Of a DNA stretch of 64,000 nucleotides, positions 12,236 through 23,039 are shown in pieces. A program made the translations under genes and the position numbers. Under the pieces are notes generated by a model, which did no database searches, had not been told where the DNA came from, and saw only the letters and a program-made list of their open reading frames with translations. Positions within the stretch are counted from its first letter, which is position 1, and every line of letters begins with the position of its first letter. The stretch comes from Mytilus edulis. Taxonomy: Eukaryota > Mollusca > Bivalvia > Mytilida > Mytilidae. Where the stretch lies: NCBI RefSeq assembly GCF_963676685.1, contig NC_092350.1, positions 65,527,674-65,591,673 on the forward strand, in the 5' to 3' direction.

Positions 12236-15110
12236 CAACTATTCCCAAAAACCAAAACCAGTTTATAGAGTCTATTAATAATGACGTCACAATGTTCACG
12301 ACAATAGAATCTCTATTGGATGAACTAGAGGAACAAGGTCAGGGTCAACACACAAAAAACACTATAAACTTAGTAGTGAACAAAGTTGGCGAACTCTTTA
12401 AAAATTCTGCAAAGAAAGTTTTTGGGTCTAATGGTAGAAAAAGAAAAACAAATACAAATAAAAAGTTTTAAATTTGGTTTGACAACAAGTGTTTTGAAAC
12501 AAGGAAAATATTCCACAAAGCACGTAATAGATACAGTTTTGTAAAAAACAGAGAAAATAGAGATGCTATGAGAAAGGCAAGCAAACAATACAAAAACCAG
12601 ATGAATGCTAGCTACAATAAATTCCAACATAGCTGTGAACAAGATCTCAGAAACACATCAAAACAAGACAGCAAAAAATTTTGGAAAATTTTGAATCGCT
12701 TTAGAAAAAGGGAAACAAATAAAAATATTGATATAACTATAGAACAACTGTATGAATATTTCAGGTCTCTAAATAAAAACGAATGTGAAGATCATGATTA
12801 CGATGATTCTTATGAAAGTGTCAATAATTTAGATAATCAGGTTATTATTGAGTTATTAGATTGTGAGATAACTGGTGAAGAAATATGTAAAGCTATAAAA
12901 AGTCTAAAAAATGATAAAGCACCAGGTGATGATGAAATTGTAAATGAATTTTTGAAAAGTACTGTTGACAAGTTATTGCCTATATATGTGAAAATATTTA
13001 ATACTGTATTCGATACTGGTATTATTCCTGATGCATGGTTACTTGGTATTATAAAACCTGTATTTAAAAATAAAGGAGATAAAAATGATCTCGATAATTA
13101 TCGAGCACTTTGCTTGACTTCAAATTTGGGCAAGGTGTTTACATCAATTTTAAACACAAGACTTAATAAACTATCTGATGAAATTGGAATTATTTTGGAC
13201 TCACAGGGTGGATTCCGCAAGGGATACTCTGTCCATGATAACATGTTTGTTTTACATTCTATTATTACATTATATTTATCTGCCGGAAAGAAATTATTCT
13301 GTGCATTTGTGGATTTTAAACGGGCGTTTGATACCGTTTGGAGGGCTGGGCTTTTCCAAAAACTTATTAAAAATAACATCAGAGGGAAAATGTTTACATT
13401 GATACAAAATATGTACACTGATATTAAGTCCTGTGTTAAACTTGATAATTTGAAAACTGCATTTTTTCCATGTGAAACGGGTGTTAGACAAGGAGAAAAA
13501 TTATCTCCATTTCTTTTTGCACTATACTTGAATGATCTAGAAGACTTTTTAGGCCAATATTTGACCCATGGTTTAGAATATCTAGATTCAGAATGTATAC
13601 ATAACATAGGTATTTATTTGAAAATGTTTATATTACTATATGCAGATGATACAGTTATTTTTGCAGATACTGCTGAAGATTTACAAAATTCTTTAAATGT
13701 CTTTGAACAATATTGTGATACTTGGAAACTTACTGTCAATGTCTCAAAGACAAAAATTGTAATTTTTTCTAAACGTAACTGTAACAAGAAATTCAAATTT
13801 AATCTATGTAATGATGAAATTGAGATCCAAGATACATATACATATCTTGGCTTGTTATTTAATTATAATGGTAATTTTTGTAAAGCCAGAAACAAATTAG
13901 CTGATCAAGCTCAAAAAGCTTTATACAGTCTGTACCAAAGAATTAATAATATTAGTATCCCTTTAGATTTACAGATAAAACTATTTGATTCTTTGGTAGC
14001 CCCAATTTTGACTTATTCCTCTGAAATCTGGGGATATGAAAATAAGATGAATATTGAGAAGATACATTTACAGTTCTGTAAAAAAATTCTTGGGGTGAGG
14101 TCATCGACCGCAAATTTCATGGTCTATGGTGAACTTGGCCGATTTCCTATCGAAATTAGCATCAAGATGAAAATGATTTGTTTCTGGTATAAGCTTGTAA
14201 CAAATGTTGATAAACTGTCTGGAAAACTCTACAAGCTTATGTTTAATTTATGTGAAAATGGAAATAATTCTTTTAAGTGGATTAATTATGTAAAATCTAT
14301 ATTTGATGAAACTGGTAACAGCGAAATATGGCAGGTACAAGAAAACGTTAATTTGAATTTTTTTAAATTAAACGTTAAACAAATACTCCATGACCAGTTC
14401 ATACAAAAATGGTTTTCGGATATCGATAACTCATCAAGGGGGAAGTTTTATTCAAAATTTAAGACTGACTTTTGTATGGAACCATATCTAATTAGACTTA
14501 GAAAATTTAGTAGACTTTATATTTGCAAACTTCGTACTTGCAATATCAAATTTCCGATTGAAACAGGGAGATGGAATAGAATTCCAGAAATTGAAAGAAA
14601 ATGTAAGCTTTGTAAAACTGGTCTTGGAGATGAGTATCATTACATATCACTTTGTAACAATGCTGATGTTGTTAAAATAAGAAATGCATATATTCCTAAT
14701 TACTACAGAATCAACCCAAATATCAATAAACTTTATGGAATGCTGAAATATTGCAATTTACATGTATTAACTAACCTTTCTATTTTCATACAAAAGGTTG
14801 AAAAACTACTGCTCTCTCTGTAAATCAGCACATATGAATATATTTATATATGTTACACCTTTTGTTACTATCCACTATTATTTGATTGTGTTCATGTGAT
14901 CACGTGGTTATTTAAGCTTACATATTGCACGGACTTTGTGTGGTATGGTCAATAGATTTAGTATACATTTAGCTTTGTAAAAATGTTTCATTGTATGTAT
15001 TCTACTCATTTCACTTCTATGTTATTTGTAAATGTATGTGTATTTGTCGCTCCTGTTACGCAGGAAATCTGCGTCTGAGTGTATTTTGAATAAACAGTTA
15101 AGTTACAAAT
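12236..15110 (+). mobile_element. 5'-truncated non-LTR (LINE) retrotransposon, full reverse transcriptase
   Basis: The element begins in the endonuclease-RT linker (about 12240, FIESINNDVTMFTTIESLL) and lacks the endonuclease, as is typical of 5'-truncated LINE insertions. The reverse transcriptase runs to the stop at 14823. A ~290-bp 3' untranslated tail ends with TGCGTCTGAGTGTATTTTGAATAAACAG, including a polyadenylation signal. An in-frame TAA at about 12469-12471 lies just before WFDNKCFETRK. Target-site duplications were not identified. Confidence 0.85.
12568..14823 (+). CDS. LINE reverse transcriptase, ORF2 C-terminal part
   Basis: An open frame of 751 codons. The ATG at 12568 is simply the first in the frame; coding sequence continues upstream to the TAA at about 12469. 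Recognisable RT blocks are DKAPGDDEIVNEF (about 113-125), NYRALCLTSNLGKVF, QGGFRKGYS, a catalytic FVDFKRAFDTVW (about 245-257), GVRQGEKLSPFLFALYLND, and YADD at residues 358-361. After the thumb (KTKIVIFSK, YTYLGLLFNYNG, ILTYSSEIWGYEN) comes a C-terminal cysteine/histidine cluster, CKLCKTGLGDEYHYISLC (about 678-695), spaced C-x2-C-x8-H-x4-C. Both D residues of YADD and the DFKRAFD aspartate are intact. The endonuclease is missing, so the element is not autonomous. The layout suggests a CR1/jockey-like animal LINE; the clade is not settled. Confidence 0.9.
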   Translation: MRKASKQYKNQMNASYNKFQHSCEQDLRNTSKQDSKKFWKILNRFRKRETNKNIDITIEQLYEYFRSLNKNECEDHDYDDSYESVNNLDNQVIIELLDCEITGEEICKAIKSLKNDKAPGDDEIVNEFLKSTVDKLLPIYVKIFNTVFDTGIIPDAWLLGIIKPVFKNKGDKNDLDNYRALCLTSNLGKVFTSILNTRLNKLSDEIGIILDSQGGFRKGYSVHDNMFVLHSIITLYLSAGKKLFCAFVDFKRAFDTVWRAGLFQKLIKNNIRGKMFTLIQNMYTDIKSCVKLDNLKTAFFPCETGVRQGEKLSPFLFALYLNDLEDFLGQYLTHGLEYLDSECIHNIGIYLKMFILLYADDTVIFADTAEDLQNSLNVFEQYCDTWKLTVNVSKTKIVIFSKRNCNKKFKFNLCNDEIEIQDTYTYLGLLFNYNGNFCKARNKLADQAQKALYSLYQRINNISIPLDLQIKLFDSLVAPILTYSSEIWGYENKMNIEKIHLQFCKKILGVRSSTANFMVYGELGRFPIEISIKMKMICFWYKLVTNVDKLSGKLYKLMFNLCENGNNSFKWINYVKSIFDETGNSEIWQVQENVNLNFFKLNVKQILHDQFIQKWFSDIDNSSRGKFYSKFKTDFCMEPYLIRLRKFSRLYICKLRTCNIKFPIETGRWNRIPEIERKCKLCKTGLGDEYHYISLCNNADVVKIRNAYIPNYYRINPNINKLYGMLKYCNLHVLTNLSIFIQKVEKLLLSL

Positions 15111-15224
15111 TTGCACTCAACAATGAGGGAAACACCTGTTGAAGTTGTAAAACAATAAAAACACTTTTTTCTAAAACATCAATCATTCCAACCACTAAAT
15201 TACCTGAACTCGACTCACGACAGA

Positions 15225-15870
15225 GACATTCATTACGTTAATGGATATGTAAGCGTTTTGGAAAATTTTGTTAGTCCGTATTCCATTGGGTTCTGATTGT
15301 ATATCCTTCTAGCCTACTTGTTTATGTACTCGTAATGAATGAAGCCGAATTTTTGTAGAACCTTCTAAAAGGCAAAAAGAAAAAGCTTCTAGCAAAATTT
15401 TCACTTTCAGATATATTGATGATGTCCTATTATTGAATTACCTATATTTCAGCCAATAATTATATTTTAACTTAAAACTATGGAAACTTCTTATACTAGA
15501 AGGAATGCTTCATACCTAGATATTTTCGTCAATATTAACAGAGATGGACGATATCACCCGAGATCTATGATAAACGGGACGATTTCAACTTTCCAATTAT
15601 CAATTTCCCATTTTTGGCAGTAACATACCCTTTGCCCATTAGTATGGTGTTTACATATATCAGTTTATACGTTATGCTCGTGTATGTTCACATTACACGG
15701 ACTATATAAACAGAAGTGTGTTCCTTATCCAGAAATTGCTCCATCAAAGATATGAGGAGGACATATTAAAAATGACACTCCGTAATTTTTTTTGATCCAT
15801 ACGAAGTGTCTGTGTCCAAATTAACTGAAGACATTTTTACCATATCTTAGATTATGGTTTGCCATTACGT
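15225..15870 (+). pseudogene. decayed reverse transcriptase with YIDDV box (Penelope-like?)
   Basis: Frames broken by stops and shifts still read FRYIDDVLLLN at about 15405, then GRFQLSNYQFPIFGSNIPFAH at about 15580 and YGVYIYQFIRYARVCSHYTDYINRS at about 15648, followed by QKLLHQRYEEDILKMTLRNFF. YIDDV is the catalytic RT box, and SYGVYISQLIRYAR is a hallmark of a reverse transcriptase very common in bivalves, which I remember as Penelope-like. The class assignment is from memory. A shorter relative is at about 47860-48260. Confidence 0.6.
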
Positions 15871-17340
15871 CGTCTGATTTCTTTGGTACTGACCGTGACT
15901 TATTAATGGTTGTGACTGTTTTGCTGAGTGTGAATTCGCATTGCAATAAGACATGTCAGGTATTTTGCTATCAAAAATTCATGTATTAAAGATGTTTTCT
16001 TGTCATGTTTTGGAATTTTTGTCAGATTTGTGGAATGCTCTTGTTTTATCCATTTGAATGCCTTTAAAAAAAATTTTCCCATGGACTCCCATTTTTCTTT
16101 TTATAAATCTTTTACAGGTAAAATTATAAGCCAATTGTCTTATAAAATTTTATTTATTTTTAGTAGTACTTGAGAACTTTAATTGGTCAATGATAAAGCG
16201 ATGAAAAATCAAGAGAGAACATTTTCCCGCAAAAATTCCATTGGCTTATATCTCGAAAACAAGCCCAGTGACCCCTATATTTTTTTTGCTTTTTTGATTC
16301 CTCAATAAATCCCCTATCAATATATACTAGTTTTTTGAAAAGTTATATATTTTGAAACTGAGAAGCGAACATCCTCAAGAACTGATGTTATTTTTGTTGT
16401 TCTAATCGCATATTGTCAAATGTCTTATAGTTTGCAGTTGTAAATCTTATTGTTTTCTGTTCTATCCTTGTGATAGGGTAAATATAATTAATCAACCAGT
16501 TCATTAATAAGATTATAGTTTGGGTCAATTAAATTCAGACGATGTGTTTTGTTTACAGTTTGATTTAGAAGAAATACCGACATACCTAGATAACACAATT
16601 AATTGTCTAATAACTACCACGATCCTATATCAATAAGTATTGTTATCTTCGTTGTTATTAATACATGTAACAACAGTATAACAAACCTAATCTCTCTCTC
16701 TCTCTCTTATATTTATGAAAATTTAAGAAATTTAAATTTGTCGTCACTTTTGTGCGACAATCTCTTCGGCTAACATATGTGCTGATTTAGATTGTTTTAC
16801 GTGTTCGTTTTTATTCTGTAGTTAGTACATGTAATCACTTCGGTGTTAACATGTATATTTATTAGATAGTATTTTCATAAATTTTCTGTTTGCAAAAGTA
16901 GGATTATTCTAATACTAAGGATTTTCTTATCCTCGGTAGATAACTTTAGCTTGTTAAGCACTACTTTCTGGATTTGTTTTTTTGTAATCAATGCTTTCAT
17001 CTTTGATTTGCTTTCTTTAGTAGTTTAAACTGAGCATCATTGACGAGTCTTATGTAGACGAAACATATTAGGGAAGTAAATTTTAAGCCTGATAACTATG
17101 ATAATGATTACCCTGTCGTAATGTTTTATTGCTTCGTTGATTTGTGTGCGTCTCTGTCCTGTATGTTCTCCCGTTTATTTATATTTTCGTCTTGTCATAT
17201 AATGTTGTCATTTTAATGATATATTTAACATTGCCATAAAAGTGGAAGGTTTCGTTAGCCACAAAATCAGGTTCAACCCATCATTTAAGCTTAAAATGTC
17301 TTGTACCCAGTCAGGAAAATGGCCATTGCTATATTATAGT
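15871..17340. other. gene-free stretch with repeat debris
   Basis: No exon is recognised. There is a (TC)n microsatellite at about 16691-16707. At 17025-17065, TTGACGAGTCTTATGTAGACGAAAC is the mussel repeat word that appears inverted at about 30165-30215. The rest is AT-rich sequence without recognisable content. Confidence 0.5.
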
Positions 17341-17344
17341 TCGT

Positions 17345-17470
17345 TTCTGAGTGTGTTGTTTTAAGTGTTTCCGTTGTGTCGTTGATTCAGTTTTAGTTTG
17401 TAACACGGATTTGTTTTTTCTGAATCGATTTATGAGGTTAGAACAGCGATATACTACTGTTTCCTACGTT
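17345..17470 (+). repeat. mussel dispersed repeat (TTTGTAACACGGATTTG family), copy 1
   Basis: The word order is gtttccgttgtgtcgttg, tcagttttagtttgtaac, cggatttgttttttctgaatcgatttatgag, then cagcgatatactactgttt. The same order, diverged, is seen at about 17850-17975, 51895-52040 and 63890-64000, all on the plus strand. No coding function is seen. Confidence 0.75.
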
Positions 17471-17849
17471 TGTACGGTTGTAAACAGTAGAACTAACTAT
17501 AAACATAAGGTAAAAAGATAAAGTAAGATCGGACTAATTAGACAGGCACTCAGCACAAAACAAGTAACGATATAGCAATAGAATACAGATATTCATAATC
17601 CTGAAATCCTGATTATATTATTTATGCGTCCCTCTTTGATGAGTGCTTTTTGCGTTAGTTTGTGCAGTATTTCTGGCATATGTGTTGTTATTTTAGCTGT
17701 ATTTTGTATCAGCCGGAATTGTTTTGCCATTCCATTAGCATCAACATGTTCAACCCAGGATTTTTCCTAGAATGTACCAAAACAAGCTAGTATATTTGAT
17801 AGTTTTTAAAGAAAATTTTGTTTCTATGTTAGTTGTATGCGGTTTTGTT

Positions 17850-17975
17850 TTTTGTTGCACTTCAGTATTTCTGTTGTTCCGTTTTTTTCCTCTTATAGTT
17901 TGTGTGTTTTTTGTTTTGGTTGAAAATTGTACCCCAGATTTGTTTTCTCTCAATTCATTTATTACGGTAAATTAA
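17850..17975 (+). repeat. mussel dispersed repeat, copy 2
   Basis: Same family as the repeat at 17345: tgttgcacttcagtatttctgttg, cctcttatagtttgtgtg, ccagatttgttttctctcaattcattta. Open frames on both strands here are repeat sequence, not genes. Confidence 0.7.
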
Positions 17976-17979
17976 TGTG

Positions 17980-19080
17980 TCCTATATAACTGATATATAT
18001 ATACAGACTAATTTAAGTGCAAGCGATCTTATATTACCTGTTTAATTATTTAGTAAATCCAAATTAGATCATTTTCACCTGGACTGAATATCAGTTAAAA
18101 CGAAGAAAGTTTAACTTTCAATCACAAACTCCGAAACAGTGGTGACGTCATTCACAGCTTTAACAAAAATCATAACGTTAGAATCGTACAACTCCTTCCT
18201 TCTGTCATACAAACGACTTTTCTAAGAATTGTATTGTAAGAAGAAAGGGGTAATTTAGGTGTCGAGAATGCTACTATTAGTTCTTTTATTTGATCTACGT
18301 ACAAAAATAAATGAATAAATAATTGTGATAATGAATATACAAAAAAAGTCATAAAGACAAGGTTTAACATATCGAGAGTATTGAGGGTATTGACAGCACT
18401 TATATGTGTTTTAAGGGGGTTCGCGGGTCTAAATCATTTATATAGGATTTCTCTATATTTTTCTATAAATGAACTTTATCTTATAGTTAATAGAAAGATG
18501 AAATAAAAAAGTGGGGTCACCGTTCATTTGCGCTCACAATCTGCCTTCAAAAGAAGCATACATTTTTATAAAGGTGTTTTTTTTTTCTGTTGAAGTAATA
18601 GGAGAAATAAAGGTAATATCGAAATGAAAAAAAAGAAATTTATTACAGAAATCGCTAAAATTTTACAATAATTTAGTTTTAGTACAGCTTATATGGAAAT
18701 TATATTAAAAAAGATAGGTCACCGATGAGTTGAAAAAGATATTTCAATTTTAGAGCCAAAAAATGGCATTTTTCCACCAAAGGGAGATAATTTGGAACTT
18801 TTTCAATGATGTATACATTTTGAAAGTCATCTGGGGCCAACACAAATTGATTGTTTTGAATGATTTTTGTACCATATGATAAAGTAACAACTACAAAAGG
18901 AAATAAATAAAATTTGTAATGAAAAACAAATGTTTGATTTTTTTCTGAAATTTTTATACCCTCGAGCCTCCTTAAATCCATTATTGTGTTTTAGTCAGTT
19001 AAACTTCAAAACCATCCTGTATTATTTGTGAATATTGTTTGAGTTCTAACTACTCTCAAAATATAAAAGGACAAGTACAA
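17980..19080. other. gene-free AT-rich stretch
   Basis: No exon, RNA gene or recognisable repeat seen. The minus-strand open frames here (for example 18700-18981) have low-complexity, unstructured composition and no family resemblance. Confidence 0.45.
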
Positions 19081-19093
19081 ATGTAAGTTAAAT

Positions 19094-19258
19094 ATAGATT
19101 CGACCACTGTATCGAGTGTGATACGATATTTATCCACTCGAGACTTAAAAATTTTCAAATTTGAAACGCGAGGCTCGCCGAGCGTTTTGAATATTTAAAA
19201 TTTAACTGTCGGGAGTGTATAAATATCGTATTACACGAGATGCAGTGGTTGAATCGGT
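19094..19258. repeat. large imperfect inverted repeat (hairpin, MITE-like)
   Basis: The left arm begins gattcgaccactgtatcgagtgtgatacgatatttatccactc. The right arm, read in reverse complement, begins ccgattcaaccactgcatctcgtgtaatacgatatttatacactc. The arms are roughly 75 bases each and meet at a GC-rich centre, gcgaggctcgccgagcg. The shape is that of a small foldback or MITE-like element. Confidence 0.8.
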
Positions 19259-19781
19259 TTCTCTAATGTTTTTCAAACAATATGCAGGCAAATGTATTCC
19301 TTCTTTTCGAATGACCAGCACAAAGATGTGTTCTTTCTATGTGACATATCATCATTCATGGTCGCCTTTTTCATGCCGTCACAATAGGAAATTCAGACGA
19401 AAGGAAGAAATTTTGACGACATAATCGGATTTAAACCAATGAAGAACTGAGATCAAACCACACGTTGATTAAATTTTTGTATACAATGGGCGCATAAATT
19501 GACGAAGAACTAGAGAAACAGTTCTATAGTACGCAGAACATTATTTTCCCGAAACGTTTAGAACTAAATCTGAGAAGACTGGATCCTGTCATAACAATCA
19601 TACATTTGTTATTCCAATACCCGTTTGGTGTGTCTTGCTTTCATTTGATCTTTTGCGTTTTGCATTATTTGTCATTATCATTTGAACACTGGGTAATTGA
19701 AATGAAATAAGTACAAAGAGTTTAAACATTAAGGAAACCAACGATTCATTTTTACTTTTATGAATATGAAATTGCACTCAC

Positions 19782-20315
19782 CTTTATTATTTAAATCGTT
19801 CCATTTCTGTTCCAGATCATGAGAGAAACTTTCCATTTTTTCTCTGTCAAATCGGCTTTGTTAAAAAGTGCTATGAAATCATTTTTTCTAGCGTCAGCGT
19901 CATTTCCAATCGCAGCAGGTTTATAATTTGTTGCATGTGTCCCGGCTTCCAGATGTTTCGTCGTATTTAAAACATTGAACTAACTTTGCAGATTAATCTA
20001 TCTTACCATAGGGCTAAAGGATGCAATTTCATGTTCCAAAACCTGGATATTTTTTCGAATTATCCTTCAAGGTGGTAATTTGTTGAAACTGTTTTTTGCA
20101 TGATGTTTTATTCATATCGTGAAATTTCTGCGTTATTTCAATTTTTGTGTTTTAAAGTTCCTGTTGAAGCTGTTTTATCATTTGTTCCTGTGACTTTTGA
20201 ATCTGTCTTTGTTCTACCAATAATTTCAAAAGCATGTCGAAATAATTGTCAGATAACGGTGGATTAGTCGTACTAATGATTGTCTGTGTTTCTTCTTGCT
20301 ACATGAAAACAATAG
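19782..20315 (-). pseudogene. decayed coiled-coil coding exon
   Basis: On the minus strand the sequence reads QEETQTIISTTNPPLSDNYF, then an uninterrupted heptad-rich stretch MLLKLLVEQRQIQKSQEQ and MIKQLQQEL, and then a TAA. It continues in the same frame as NTKIEITQKFHDMNKTSCKK. After further stops and a frameshift it ends MESFSHDLEQKWNDLNNK at a good splice donor, AAAG|GTGAGT (about 19781). The pattern resembles the stalk exon of bivalve C1q or fibrinogen-related proteins, but no head-domain exon follows within the next kilobase. I treat it as a dead exon; the family is uncertain. Confidence 0.5.
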
Positions 20316-20840
20316 GATCAAAAGATACATCTCGATCAGCTCCTTTAATATTCAATTTTTACCTTCAAATATAATAATATCGTTATACACATAATGTACT
20401 AAGTGAGGGTAGCCCTACCACTTAAACCTGTCTCTCATAACTCTGTTTCTACCGACAAAAACACTGGTTTCTAATTATTTAAAAAATATAACCTTGACCT
20501 CCGACCTTGACTTAATTTTCTTAATTTTGGATCAGGGACTTCAAATCAAAAGATCCTAGGTCTCTATCATTTATGGTTTACAAGATAGAAATGCATATCA
20601 CTTATATCAAACGCATAAGGAGATATAAAATACATGTATCACATTTTTGTACGGTTTACGGAGGAGATGCAGTCACGAGGAAAACAGTGTTCGGGGATAT
20701 AATTTTAACAAAGAAAATTGTTTTTCTTAGCAGGGTGAAATTTAAAAGCGTATGAACTATACGATACAATATAAGAAATATCTAAGCAACATATTGCGAA
20801 ACACATATCAATCGCAAGTACAAAATTAGAACAAATTCAA

Positions 20841-20872
20841 TAGGTCTTTTCACAGAAAAGTGGAAAGACCTA
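20841..20872. repeat. TAGGTCTTTTCAC hairpin
   Basis: TAGGTCTTTTCAC and TGGAAAGACCTA form a 12-13 bp stem around AGAAAAG. The same type of hairpin, in the other orientation, occurs at 41658-41683 at the edge of a ~1 kb repeat, so this is probably the end of another member of that family. Confidence 0.55.
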
Positions 20873-21535
20873 ATAATCAGAACAAATACAATTGTGTGGA
20901 AAGAACTAATAAATTTCCAAAAGAGGAAAGAAAAGAATTGTGTGTGTGCCAATTAGGCATTTCATGATATTTATAGTGAATTAGAATGGTTAAAAGTGCA
21001 CATTTACAATATAAATCGATTGTTTTAAAAACAATTGTTAGACGGTTCCCCTTTTCTCCTTTGAGACATAGTAGTTTTTTTATTGATTGATTGGTTGTTT
21101 GGTATGTTGGTTGGTTGGTTGGTCGACTGATATACTATGTAAGATTCAATATCTTTGAACAAGAAACACATACTTTTGTCGTTTAAGAAAGAAAAATCTG
21201 TCAATCCCTATGTGAAATAAGTTTGCCTTTCAGTGTTATGACAATGTGAATGTCTATACACATTTTAACAGCAAAAGAAAAAACAAAAAACGCAACAGGT
21301 GACAGTCGGTAAATTGTCCTTAGATGGACAGCTGTATGAATTGATGGTAATTAATCCTAAGAATTTCATGTGATAAAAGGATAATATATATATATGGTTC
21401 GTGGTAGATAACTTAAACAATAGCTGATTAGGGACTTTCCGTTTTAAATTTAAAGCGTGACAATAAGATTTACCTGCCAAAGTGATGAACAATCGTTGAA
21501 ATATGAATTGGCATATCTTTTCAACATGGTCTTGG

Positions 21536-21605
21536 GGCCTCGGTGCCCGAGTGGTATAAGTAGTTACTACTGTAAAATGTCTGACTTAGTGGGTTAATCT
21601 GACCT
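21536..21605 (+). repeat. tRNA-like SINE head fragment
   Basis: CTCGGTGCCCGAGTGGTATAAGTAGTTACTAC resembles the box-A end of a tRNA-derived SINE (compare the GCCGAGTGGT...AAG of class II tRNAs). I cannot fold a full cloverleaf, so it is not called a tRNA gene. A second tRNA-like scrap, with GGGTTCGATACCC, lies at about 30809-30905. Confidence 0.4.
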
Positions 21606-21884
21606 TGACCTCATGAAAAATTGTATTCAACTGTTACAGCATGGGCACTATAGTAAGTACACATTAAAATAATACATGTTCAAAATGTATACATATATAC
21701 AATTAAAAGGTACCTGGCATATACTTTTTTTCTACAAAAGACATGCATTTTGTCTATGCAACACGTGCACTAATCAGTGGAGCTTGAATCAAATAATTGC
21801 AAGGCCAAATAAGTCAATAGAAAGTTGGAGAGCATAAATTTACACTCAATTTGAATTGTTTTGCAGTCATTTTGGGCCTTTTTA

Positions 21885-22022
21885 TAGCTAACTATGCGGT
21901 ATGGAATTTGCTCATTGTTGAAGGCTGTATGGCGACGGTATGTAGTTGTTAATTCCTGTGTCATCTTGTCTCTTGTGGAGAGTTGTCTCCTTGGCAATCA
22001 TAACATATCTTCTTTTTTTATA
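21885..22022 (+). repeat. mussel dispersed repeat (ends CAATCATAACATATCTTC)
   Basis: A diverged copy of the 3062-3183 repeat: aactatgcggtatggaatttgctcattgttgaagg ... ttgtctccttggcaatcataacatatcttcttttttta. It lies just upstream of the dead transposase. Confidence 0.75.
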
Positions 22023-22120
22023 CTTTAAGATGTATGTACAGCTGTACTAAAAAATCGCCAAATCAGTGTCGGATTTTACATGTTTTAATAAATCTATGAC
22101 TATGTATATTTGTTTTGTAG

Positions 22121-22869
22121 AAGTATTAGATGAAGTTGACCAAAAGTGAAGTACTGGTCAGGTAAACAGTCTACTGATGATGTCAACCGCCGGAGTGTAG
22201 ACAGATGCAAGAGTGGACCGCCGAGAAAACTTTCAAATGTCAATGAATATATTCTTACTTTAATGAAGCTACGTCTTGCTATATAATCATTTGTTTTGGG
22301 TAATTTGTTTAGTGTACCGCAATCTCGTGTATCTCAAATATTTACCACATGGATAAATCTAATGCATATGGTTCTTAAACCTTGCATTAAGTGGCCATCA
22401 AGACGTAACATTAGGAAGTATATGCCTAGATCCTTTCAGACCAGTTTTCCCAAAACTACTGGAATAATTGACTGCACAGAACTGTTTATTCAAAAGCCAA
22501 AATCACCTACAGCTCAAAGTAGAACATACAGTTCGTACAAATCACAGAACACTTTCAAATGTCTTCATTCATTTCAGAAGATACAACACAGAGCACAGTG
22601 GCTTTCTTTTCTCAATTAAACCTGTTGACGAAATAACGGCTGACAAAGGATTAACTATTCGTGATATATTGACTGATCGAATGGCAACATTAGTAATTCC
22701 TCCATTTACAAAGAAATTTAAATGGGGAAAGGGGAAACGACTCTCTGTAGCAGATGTTATTAAGACTAAATATATTACCAAACATAGAATCCACGTGGAA
22801 CGATCAAATCGAAGGCTAAAACTGTTTCGTATGTTGTCTCAGGTGATGGACATTACATTTAAACAATAA
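22121..22869 (+). pseudogene. DDE transposase (DDE_Tnp_4/ISL2EU-like), dead
   Basis: A good splice acceptor (TTTGTTTTGTAG) at 22120 precedes coding sequence. It reads KVKYWSGK, RCKSGPPRKLSNVNEYILTL, MKLRLAI, an in-frame TAA (22284-22286), SFVLGNLFSVPQSRVSQIFTT (helix-turn-helix-like), IIDCTELFIQKPKSPTAQS, SYKSQNTFK, then after a frameshift ITADKGLTIRDI, VIPPFTKKFK and KHRIHVERSNRRLKLF. The three catalytic acids of this transposase class are visible: D in DCTE, D in ADKG, and E in HVER. About half of the segment between SYKSQNTFK and ADKG is missing compared with relatives I remember. It converges with the nuclease-type pseudogene that follows. Confidence 0.8.
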
Positions 22870-23039
22870 GCCAATCAAATGGTAAAAGTCAGTAGATTCA
22901 TTTGTAACTTGGATAAGCCACTAGTAACAAAATAAAATGCAAATTGAAAGATTTTTTTCTTGTTTACTCTGAAAAGAAAAACAAAATACATGAAGAACAT
23001 GAACGTGACAAAGTTTAAATTCAGTTTTATTCTTTTATT

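Larger units (their letters stand above)
7709..13150. repeat. tandem segmental duplication, copy B (5,441 bp)
   Basis: This is the second copy of the unit. Unlike copy A it continues without a break into the rest of the retrotransposon (13151 onwards), so it holds the original right-hand junction. Copy A holds the original left-hand junction (aacggaatg|tcacac). The near identity means either a very recent duplication or an assembly that placed two alleles in tandem. Confidence 0.95.

Noticed and set aside
13098-13607. 169-codon minus-strand open frame
   Set aside because: It is antisense to the conserved core of the LINE reverse transcriptase (including the GVRQGEKLSPF region) and shows no domain of its own.
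22296-22869. Two overlapping open frames as separate genes
   Set aside because: They are pieces of one transposase separated by a frameshift.
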